This document shows, in pieces, positions 55,175 to 64,000 of a DNA stretch of 64,000 nucleotides. Position numbers and translations under genes: made by a program. This stretch comes from Polytrichum commune (lineage: Eukaryota; Streptophyta; Polytrichopsida; Polytrichales; Polytrichaceae), in contig OX485805.1 in the NCBI GenBank assembly GCA_950295325.1, positions 31,173,501 to 31,237,500 of the forward strand, given 5' to 3'. The notes beneath the pieces are model-generated. The model was not told the DNA's origin, searched no databases, and saw only the letters and a program-made list of their open reading frames with translations. How positions within the stretch are numbered: the stretch's first letter is position 1; each line of letters opens with the position of its first letter.

Positions 55175-55231
55175 ATCCTTGGCAGGAATTGAACCTGGCT
55201 AAGCCTTTCACCACATTTGAAGGCCAAGGAT
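55175..55231 (-). ncRNA. tRNA-like element, copy 2
   Basis: The unit is 57 bases with a perfect 9-bp terminal stem (ATCCTTGGC with GCCAAGGAT). On the minus strand it has CAGGTTCAATTCCTG, a T-arm and B-box-like sequence. Compared with the copy at 4,551 the seventh stem pair has changed from A-T to G-C on both sides, preserving pairing. The middle hairpin differs in sequence and length but still pairs (CCTT with AAGG). There is no D arm. Confidence 0.4.
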
Positions 55232-56567
55232 TAACCATCTGTTTTTTAAAGCGTTGATTATAAGTTATGAAAGGTTGCTAAAATTCAAATGAGTTCAAGG
55301 GTGAAAGTCCTCACCATCTTCTGATTCAACCTCTACTCTTCCTAAGATATAGCCTAAAGATATGTACTTAGGCCAACTAATTTTCTAATTTGAAGAAGGA
55401 TGAATGGCCAAAATCCTCTCTTTTAAACAAATTGTATTTAAAATTTCCTACATTTTTTTATCACATAGGTTGATATCCTATGTTCTTAAATTGTGCATAG
55501 GCTCTTTGTCCTACACTTTCAAAATTTTATAGGCTAAGTCACTTATTTTTTAGGCCGCATTTGTATTAATCACTTTATTCGTTAATTTGTGATGGTTTAG
55601 GTAGGACGACCCAAACATTAGACTATGTTGTTCTGGTCTTACAATAAATATGGTTCTAAGCCCTTGAAATAATTGGATGACTTTATGGTTATATTCTCAA
55701 ACCTAAGTTTGATCCAAGACTTCATGTATAACTCTACTATGATGTATAAAATGGCCCCCACCCCCACCTCGCACCCCACCAAAGCTTTTGTACAAGTTTC
55801 TCAAGATTTCAATCCCTTGTGCTTGTGATCATTTCCTAATCCACTAGACTATTTTCTCTAATTAGTGTGGGTTACCATTCGGAGCTACACATTTCTGTAA
55901 CATTTAATAGAAAGTATTTTTTTCATCCAAATAACTTAAGTAGGTAGTATGCACACGAAAGATTATGATCTGACTTAGTTGGTAAAAAATGATAATGTCA
56001 GTAAAAATTTATAGCAAGACATAATTATGAAGTGCACAAGTGCACCTCTCGTTCATCCAACATACAGCCTTTAAATAGTATGTAACTTGATCTCTGGAGT
56101 ACACTAAGGTGCTACATAAAATGTGTTATTCTACAAAACTAACCATTTATATAGCCAATGCATTCTTACAACAAAACTTTATGCTAAACTAATACTTAAC
56201 CCCTACATACATGACACCATACCCTAAATTTTCCAAACACATTGAAGGCATTGGTTTCTCTTTTGTTTGACCATGTTAGGAAAACCATACAATTGCGTGA
56301 TATTTAACAATGTAATCATTGACATCTAGACTTTACCAATGATGCCAACAACTCACACGATATTGAATGAATAAAAAAAGGGTCCCACACCCCCCAACAT
56401 GTGGAACAATTTAGAATACGTGAGTGTGGAGCCTATTAAATGAATACCTTCCCCAACTGCATTTTGTAAGGGTTTTGAAATGCATGATCCTTATTTGAAA
56501 ATACTAACATGCGCAAGTTTTAAGTACATGATTCCGTGAGATCGTGACTTTGATGAATCGCAGAGTC
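55232..56567. other. no gene recognised
   Basis: The stretch is AT-rich with one degenerate palindrome at 55,596-55,615. Short words of the 7.7-16.3 kb repeat family (CTCTCGTTCATCCAACATA near 56,046) appear around 55,990-56,110. No coding frame is supported. Confidence 0.4.
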
Positions 56568-57370
56568 GCCAATAAACCATGGTTCACGATATATTTAATA
56601 TATAGATTATGATATAAGAGTAAATCAGAGAAGCACAACATGAAATGAAGCCATTCAAGCAATCATGTTGTTATTCATTGTTCCCTCCATGTATATTAGA
56701 TGATGGCGCAAGATAAAATAGATGTTGTTTGTATATGGGGGCATCAGTGAACCACAACTACATTTGGTGTTTAGGGTTTAGGGTTTAGGGTTTAGGAGAT
56801 AGGGTTATAACATATTAATCTATCCAATGTCAATGTATAACATTGTCTTACTCGTGAGAAGAGTCTTATAGGAAGGTTATAGTGAAGACGATCTTGATTA
56901 TGTTAATTTGTTATTTGAGACGTTTAAACGCGATATATTGATTGGTCTTGTGTTTATTCAAATAACATGAAATATTGTGGATGTTAATAGGGGCTAGGGG
57001 TCCAACTTTGGATGTTTCGCTCACTTTAGGGAATCACATATTAGTCGCTAATAAACCATCGTTCATGATGTATTTAATATATGGAATGTGATGTAAAAGT
57101 AAATCGGAGAAGCACAACATCATGTTGTTATTCATTGTTCTCTCCACGTGTATTAGATAATGGAGGAAGATATAACAGATATTGTTTGCATAATATGAAG
57201 AAGAGTCTAATCGGAAGGTCATAGTAAATACAATCTTGATCATGTTAATATGTTATATGGGACGTTTAAACATGATATCCTAATTGGTTTTGTATTTAGT
57301 CAATACGCATTTCATGTTGTGGATGTTATAAGGGTTTAGGGTCCAATTTTGGATGTTTTGCTCTCACACA
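56568..57370. repeat. duplicated block with telomere-type insert
   Basis: Positions 56,568-56,990 and 57,047-57,370 align in the same orientation: AATAAACCAT-GTTCA, then AGAAGCACAACAT, CATGTTGTTATTCATTGTTC and AGAAGAGTCT. The first unit has about 120 extra bases containing four TTTAGGG-type repeats. Confidence 0.6.
56769..56796 (+). repeat. interstitial telomere-type repeats
   Basis: Three to four copies of GTTTAGG occur inside the duplicated block. A shorter run lies at 57,518-57,538. Confidence 0.85.
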
Positions 57371-58268
57371 TTAGTAAACTTGAAGTGAACTTGAGGATAG
57401 ATTCAAGTAACATTAAAAGATTGAACTAAAAAGGGACATTGGTAGTTAGTATCCCCTTAACAACGTCCACATACGTTCGTCATTGCCACTCTTGTATGCG
57501 AGATAATAGAGCAAGGTTCTAGGGTTTAGGGTTTAGGGGAGACAAATAAATAATTGTATTCATCATGACAATGGCCTCAAGCCTTGGAAACTCTCTCATA
57601 ATTGCAGCCTCCAAATGGCCCAAACCCCACCTAAATAGGTTTACACTTGAAAGCATTGAATGGAGTTGTGTTTGGGTCTACATATTGGTTAAAATATACC
57701 GTCATGATACTTGAAAAAATTAATGTGGCCGCCACCCTTCCTCCCAATGGCGTATGTCATATCCACACAAAAAAAAAAAATTAAAAAAAAAAAAAAAAAC
57801 ATAGACTAAGTCATATGACGGCTGGGGTATCAGAGGGGCATTTTTCTACTATAAACAGAAAACGGGGAATTCTGTCAGGAGGTTTGAAATAACCTCTGCA
57901 AGAGAAGAAGGCGGGGAATGCATCCAATGACTAAGTCTGGGAAGCGGAGGTGGATAGTATAAAGGAGCGCACCCCCCAAAAGTCGGTCATTTTTTTCTCT
58001 TCTCTCGTTGTCGAATTCGTAGAGAGAACTCTTAGTAGGAGCTGTACTTCAAGGTTTGTGCATGCTGCCGTTCACGAGCACTTATCCACAGCATGCAAGT
58101 TCATGAGCACCTATCCACAGCATGCAAGCCCACTGTGAACTTTGCAATGAGCTGAAATTCAACACGCCACGCAATATCCGCCGCATCATACGCCGGATTT
58201 TGTGGTGTACTTGGGCGAACCTTCACCTTTCCACTAGTGTTGGCGGGTTTTGAGTCTGACCCTATGAG
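57371..58268. other. non-coding; A-tract, TATA-like site, 29-bp duplication
   Basis: A poly-A tract lies at 57,770-57,800. A TATA-like ATAGTATAAAGGAGCG at about 57,954 is followed by a CT-rich leader-like stretch and could be a promoter for the gene at 60,006. Two 29-bp copies containing ATCCACAGCATGCAAG lie at 58,071-58,099 and 58,100-58,128. Confidence 0.35.
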
Positions 58269-59806
58269 GTTTGGGTCGACCGACCCAACTCTGTCCACTA
58301 GTGTGTTAGGGTTTATGTCTGACCCTTAACAGGTTTGGGTCGATCGACCCAAACCCCAACCCCAGTGTGTTAGGGTTTTTGTCTGACCCTTAACAGGTTT
58401 TGGTCGGTCGACCCAAACCCCAACCCCAGTGTGTTAGGGTTTCTGTCTGACCCTTATCAGGTTTGGGTCGACCGATCCAAACCTGTCCACTAGTGTGTTA
58501 GGGTTTATGTCTGACCCTTATCAGGTTTGGGTCGGTCGACCCAAACCCCTACCCCAGTGTGTTAGGGTTTTTTTCTGACCCTTACCAGGTTTGGGTCGAC
58601 CGACCCAAACCCCTACCTCGTGTGGGTGGATGTACCCTTGTGAGGTTTGGGTCGGTCGACCCAAACCCCTACCCCAGTGTGTTAGGGTTTTTTTTTACCT
58701 TTATCAGGTTTGGGTCGACCGACCCAAACCCCTACCTCGTGATGGTGGATGTACCCTTGTGAGGTTTGGGTCGGTCGACCCAAACCCCTACCCCAGTGTG
58801 TTAGGGTTTTTTTTTACCCTTATCAGGTTTGGGTCGACCGACCCAAACCCCTACCTGGTGATGGTGGATGTACCCTTGTGAGGTTTGGGTCGGCCGACCC
58901 AAACCCCTATCCCAGTGTGTTAGGGTTTTTTCCTGACCCTTAGCAGGTTTGGGTCGACCGACCCAAACCCCTACCTGGTGTGGGTGGATGTACCCTTATG
59001 AGGTTTGGGTCGGTCGACCCAAACCCCTACCCCAGTGTGTTAGGGTTTTTTCCTAACCCTTAGCAGGTTTTGGTCGACCGACCCAAACCCCTACCTGGTG
59101 TGGGTGAATGTACCCTTATGAGGTTTGGGTCGGTCGACCCAAACCCCTACCCCAGTGTGTTAGGGTTTTTTTCTGACCCTTTTGAGGTTTGGGTCGACCG
59201 ACCCAAACCCCTACCTGGTGTGGGTGGATGTACCCTTGTGAGGTTTGGGTCGGTCGACCCAAACCCCTATCCCAGTGTATTAGGGTTTTTTCCTGACCCT
59301 TAGCAGGTTTGGGTCGACCGACCCAAACCCCTACCTGGTGTGGGTGGATGTATCCTTATGAGGTTTGGGTTGGTCGACCCAAACCCCTACCCCAGTGTGT
59401 TAGGGTTTTTTTCTGACCCTTATGAGGTTTGGGTCGGTCGACCCAAACTCCTACCCCAGTGTGTTAGGGTTTTTTTCGGACCCTTATCAGGTTTGGGTCG
59501 ACCGACCCAAACCCCTACCTGGTGTGGGTGGATGTACCCTTGTGAGGTTTGGGTCGGTCGACCCAAACCCCAACCCCAGTGTGTTAGGGTTTTTTGTTAC
59601 CTTTATGAGGTTTGGGTCGACCGACCCAAACCCCTACCTGGTGTGGGTGGATGTGACCTTGTGAGGTTTGGGTCGATCGACCCAAACCCCTACCCAAATG
59701 TTTTAGGGGTTCAGTGTGACCCTTGTGTGGTTTGGGTCGGTTGACCCAAACCCCTATCCCAGAGTGTTAGGGTTTCAGTATGAGGTTTGGGCCGGTCGAC
59801 CCAAAA
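58269..59806. repeat. 26-copy palindrome array
   Basis: I count 26 copies of TTTGGGTCGNNCGACCCAAA-type palindromes. The first six are spaced exactly 64 bases (starts 58,269 to 58,589). From there they form a 119-bp dimer with spacings of about 56 and 63. In the dimer the cores alternate GACC and GGTC, which are reverse complements. Spacers alternate between a TACCTGGTGTGGGTGGATGT type and a CAGTGTGTTAGGGTTTT type. Open frames through the array are products of the repeat. Confidence 0.95.
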
Positions 59807-60005
59807 TCCCACCAAAATATTGTCTGGAACTTTTTTTGGACTTGCGCACAGTGTTGGGAGTTCACATTGTAGTTGTGTTGGAAATGTCTTCATCCTCGGT
59901 GTCCCCATTGATCATGGTGTCTTGCATTTTCCGATATTTGATTCTTTTGGACCCTTACATTCTTTCCATGTGTGTTGAGGTTTCATGTGCATGTGTGTAG
60001 GCGCA
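59807..60005. other. spacer before DUF7869-like gene
   Basis: This is T-rich sequence ending in TGTGTAG just before GCGCAATGG, which looks like the end of a 5' intron. If so, the palindrome array lies within that intron or the promoter. Confidence 0.3.
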
Positions 60006-63000
60006 ATGGAGGGAGTTGGTGGAAGAGGGGATTCCTTCTCTGACGACATGGGCAGCACCCAATCTATGTCTGGGGATGAGCTAGACATTGTCGGGGAGGA
60101 TAGTTTTGATGACAGTGCAGATGAAGGTGACTTGGGGAGTCCTTCGACATCTGCACCTTTTTGCTCCATTGTGGAATGTGCGGGGCTTTCACGAGCTTTA
60201 TGGGTGAATTTGGATATGGTACTTGTTAATGAGCGTGGAGTTGCTGTGGCGGAGGATATTTGTCGTAACACACATCCACAAGATTGCATTGATGAAAACC
60301 CCCTTGGCACCGAAGACGTTGGAGTTGTTATATTGGAATCACTCGTACATTCCGAAGTCAATCCAACTCATAGGTTCTCGTTGCGAAGGTGGCCGTTGAG
60401 GAATGTGACAATTGAGGGGGTTAGCTTGCATGACCATGAGCGACGACACATCCAAATCCAACAGGAGCTCCAAGCAAACATTCGGCCACGCAAAGGCCTA
60501 CGGAAGTACGATACATTGGCACGTCCTACTCCGTCTGCAAATGAGTGTAAACGTCAAAGGTTGCTCTGTGAGGAATCTATTAGAGAAGTTGTCACAAAGG
60601 ATTTTTGTGTACATCGTTGTTGCCAATTGTTCCCAAGGGATAAATTGAAGGCCATCCGCGAGGAAATGTGGCTTGGAGATTTCCGTCTAAGATCCACCAA
60701 AAAGCTTGATGTCCATAGGGCGATACATGTGAACGGAGTGGGTCGCAAGGTCATCACCCTTGAGAGCATAGACGTGTGTTGTACGGCATGGTACACCATT
60801 CACGGTGTGTCGAAAGCGGAATTTTATAGACAAGCCGCGTATGCCAAGGAAGGACGCCGGTCTCGTCACCATGGGAATACGGGCTTAAAGAAACCAAGGG
60901 AAACAACGAGACAAGTAACAGCCACTCTGGCAACCATCATTGTCCCCCTTGCCGATGCAATGCCGCACAAGACACGCACACTCGCAACCGGTGAAAAGGT
61001 TGTGGAGAAGGTTCTTCCTACAGGCACGAAATGGAAAGATATATTGTTGGACGTAAACGCAGTTGGCGAGAAGGCTAGGTTGGACCCTATTTCGTTGTCG
61101 AAACTGAGTGCAATCAAAAAATCGAACTTTAACGAATACATCACAAAAAGATGAGGCGACAAATTTGCCCGTTGTTCCAAATGCGAGAAGTTGAAACACC
61201 TTCGAGATGCACACACGATGGGGACAGAGTCCTATGCCGCACATCAAATGAACTATTTCAAGCATGTGAACATGCAAGAGGCACACCGTAATGATTACTA
61301 CACAAATAGAGCTTTGTCCATCTCTAGGCCTTTGGAGGTCCTTACAATCATCCATGACAAAATGGACCATGCCAAAACAGCCTCACCATGTTTTGCAAAT
61401 CGAATCAAAGCCACGGACGGCCTTTTTAAGCTTCCTGTATCGGTTACATGTGATTTCGATAACAATTGCATTGCATTACCTAAACACAAATTTGTGCTTT
61501 TAGGTTTGTACTTGGGGCCATAGATGTACATCATGTGAATTTTTTGGTGTTATAGTTGAATATTAAACCATTGAGTTGGCTTTGCAGGGATGATTGCACA
61601 TGGACATGGTGATGTCAAGTATGCTCATTATGCTCTTGATTTGTATCCGGCGGGTTCAAACCACACGATAGGGTCATTTGCAAAGCTTTTACGTGATTTG
61701 GAGAAACCGCCGTCCTATTTATCAAGATTGTTATTTGAAAACTCGGGATCAACACCTCTATATGAAGCGGTCTTGGATGGAAGAGATGTATGCGTGCACT
61801 CCTTGCCGGAGCCACCAAGTGAAGATGTGATTGCCAAGAATTTGCCCCCAACTCTGCGTGCCCAATTGGATAATTGTGCGAAGGACAATAAAAGTAGATA
61901 TGTTTTTGCATATTGGTCGTTGTTGGTTGCGAAAGGCATTTTCAAGGAGGTTTTTGTGTCCTTTCTATTGGTAGGCCACACGCATGATGATATCGATGCA
62001 TCTTTTGGGCGGTGGAGCATGAAGTTGCGCGAGGAGGATTTTCCAACAATCCCATTGTTGATGAAGGGATTTGGAGAACATTCCCGTCATCCCCCTAAAC
62101 CCTACATTCTTGTACATGGATTTGGAGAACATTCCCGTCATCCCCCATATGATCGAGGAGGTTCCAGACTTCAAGGCATTTATACAACCGTATATTCGAA
62201 GCGGAGCTCACCGATTGATCGGGCATACGAAGGCACAACAATTTCGGTTCTACGTGCGTGACGATGGTGTCCCCACCATGCAATACAAGTTGTTGTGCAC
62301 ATCACAAGACTGGAGCCCGCCGGAGGGTCTCCTTGTATGGCGTGTTGATGGGGAGGGAAGGACGATGTTGCCTGATGGAGAGCCTAAGCCTTGCAAACCA
62401 ATACCCATGAAGAATTTGGAGGACATTGGTAAAGGCATATCAGACTTCATACAATATTGGGAGAGTTTGAGGGTAGCGGATGTTAGTGGATCGTGTTGGC
62501 TTCGTTACGGAAGTTGGATACAATATTGGACACGTGTTCGTGGCGCTTTGGCAAACCTTCATGAAGATACACCCCTTACTTTAAGGCATGGGTTTTGGCC
62601 ACAAACACGTGTCAATGTACAACCTTCGGAGACTAGTCTTTTGGGAAATGGAGAGATTCGAGAGGAGTTTGATGTGGACGACCATTACGTGGGGCCTGCT
62701 AGTAGTCGTCCGCCACCATCTTTCCGCATTGCAGTGGATTGTCATGAAGGTTATATGCTCATTTTGCGTCCTGGAGATGAGACATATGCAAAGCCAGTGT
62801 GGGTGGCAAGAGCTTTGTCCAATCCAAATTTTGTAACTTCCAGCCCTCATTTTCGATAAATACAAGTAGAGTACTACCGACCGACAGCACGGAATGAAGA
62901 TGTTGTTCGGCATTATACAGGCTGGGATACAAACCAACACTTTCGGTGGAAGGTGGATTTTGAGCACGGTCCATCTTGGGTAGATATAGATTCCATATTC

Positions 63001-63099
63001 ATAGCATGGAAACCACGGAAAAATCATAGTGGATCAGTGTCCATCCCTCAAAAGTACATAACTTTTGCAAAAGACAACCTTGCTCGGATCGCAGAATAA
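60006..63099 (+). pseudogene. DUF7869-like transposase-type gene, decayed
   Basis: Exon 1 is 60,006-61,449 (donor ACAT|GTGATT) and exon 2 starts at 61,588 (acceptor TTTGCAG). Recognisable blocks are an acidic N-terminus, DKFARCSKCEKLKHLRDAH, LTIIHDKMDHAKTASPCF, MIAHGHGDVKYAHYALDLYP, QLDNCAKDNKSRYVFAYWS, FLLVGHTHDDIDASFGRWS, EEVPDFKAFIQPYI and a C-terminal GWD/WK segment. The spaced Asp residues suggest an RNase H-like nuclease fold. I recall this family as abundant in non-flowering plants and probably transposon-derived. Breaks: TGA at 61,152, an extra base at about 62,067, a 51-bp duplication from 62,068, and TAA at 62,857, with the frame continuing to TAA at 63,097. Confidence 0.65.
62068..62146. 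repeat. 51-bp tandem duplication with telomere-like filler
   Basis: GATTTGGAGAACATTCCC starts at 62,068 and again at 62,119. Between them is CCCTAAACCCTAC, two telomere-type repeats. The duplication is in frame (17 codons), but a preceding single-base shift is not compensated. Confidence 0.8.
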
Positions 63100-64000
63100 G
63101 CAACCCACGTTGAATGAGAAGTTGGTAGGATTGTGTTAGCATGATTATAGTGTAATATGTAATTCGACAAATATATATTACTCATATGTGTGCTCCTCAA
63201 ACTTGGGGCAAAGTTTGGGTAGAACTTGCGAATGCTATATTGTTTGGGGTTGGATGAATATCCATTTACTATATTTCAATACAGTTGTGAAGTTCATTTT
63301 TTTTTATTAAGTTTGGGACTAAATTTTCTATTGAAGAAAAATGCATTTATTGCATGCACTTTGTATGTTGCAATGTGTATATTTTATTGACCATGTTAAT
63401 AATAGAAATTATTTTATATGTTTCTTGGGTGAAACTAGTTTGGAGTGCTCTACCCAAATTGTTTTTGTTGATGAAGTTGGTGTTGAGTGCTCTACCATAT
63501 GTGCTTATGTCCACACATAATAGATTTGGGATATTAGAACATATAATATATTTGAGATTGTTCACAATATAGTTTCGGAACACGGAATGTTGTTTGATCC
63601 ATATATTAATTTGAGACTAGAGAAAGTCTCAATTTAACGAATATAGTGTTATTTGTCTTAGCCAAGAATTAGCGTTTAGATGAGCAGTTTTGGATCAACC
63701 TATAAATTGAATGTATGTCACCCTAAACTATATTGCTTGAAAATTTGTAGCAATTTCCATATTATCTATGAATATAAACAAATGAAATACATTCTCCTCA
63801 TAATATGTTTCTCTTCGCAAGAAAAATAATCCCCCACTATTACTCATCCTAAACAGATGCAAGTGTAGGAGATTACAATAGGAATATCTATAGTGGTCTT
63901 GACGGGTAGCAATTTTAGAAATTAAAATAAGGTTGATTTCTAGATCGAACCTCCACTCAAATCATCTCTAAATGAAAAAATATTACCCTCGTTCAAAGGA
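63100..64000. other. no gene recognised
   Basis: AT-rich sequence after the DUF7869-like relic. Opposite frames at 63,347-63,583 overlap and look like chance. A short direct repeat (AGTTTGGAGTGCTCTACC near 63,438; TTGGTGTTGAGTGCTCTACC near 63,476) is the only structure seen. Confidence 0.4.

Noticed and set aside
58559-59744. Plus-strand open frames with VDRPKPLP and FGSVDPNPYPS repeats, which look like a repetitive protein
   Set aside because: They are translations of the palindrome array in several frames at once, with no start context, splice signals or constant frame.
58269-59806. CRISPR-like array of 22-base palindromes
   Set aside because: Spacers are themselves repeated, the host is eukaryotic and there are no cas genes.

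Overview
The window looks like nuclear DNA of a green plant. Genes have GT-AG introns, TTTAGGG telomere-type repeats occur internally, and the mobile elements (CACTA, hAT, Mutator-like foldback, Copia, solo LTRs) are of plant type. Flowering-plant housekeeping genes are absent, and several families seen here are, from memory, typical of bryophytes, lycophytes, ferns or charophyte algae. I cannot name the species.

Layout. Positions 1-26,300 hold a local duplication of a minus-strand gene encoding an AP2-like domain followed by a long Gln-rich coiled coil: copy A at 1.8-3.7 kb and copy B at 22.7-24.6 kb. A rearranged 5' scrap lies at 19.9-20.2 kb. Between them are a 2.2 kb diverged repeat present twice, two hAT elements with exact 8-bp target duplications, a MITE, a small spliced gene (16.36-16.84 kb) and a decayed Copia element. 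A 986-bp foldback element sits just upstream of copy B and is absent from copy A.

Positions 27,183-53,446 hold a minus-strand gene of four coding exons. Exon 1 carries a ParB/sulfiredoxin-like motif (DGQHS), and exon 4 carries an FCP1/NIF-type HAD domain. Its third exon is split by a 19,469-bp CACTA transposon (30,427-49,895) with a TCT target duplication and matching terminal inverted repeats. Removing the transposon restores the host reading frame exactly. Inside the CACTA are two complete genes: a TNP2-type transposase on the plus strand (exons 40,915-46,217) and a Ptta/TNPA-like protein on the minus strand (38,981-31,902). There are also small Cys-rich and acidic ORFs. Two solo LTRs (973 bp and 2,244 bp) are nested in it, one of them in a transposase exon.

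Positions 53,447-64,000 are mostly non-coding. They contain a 26-copy array of a palindrome (TTTGGGTCGNNCGACCCAAA) at 58.27-59.80 kb, followed by a decayed DUF7869-like gene (60,006-63,099) with two in-frame stops, one frameshift and a 51-bp duplication. The same palindrome is scattered through introns, upstream DNA and even coding exon 3 of the split gene. I saw no copy inside the CACTA element, so the palindrome belongs to the older local sequence and the transposon is a later arrival.

Exon boundaries were chosen by eye from splice signals and reading phase. No alignment or database search was run.
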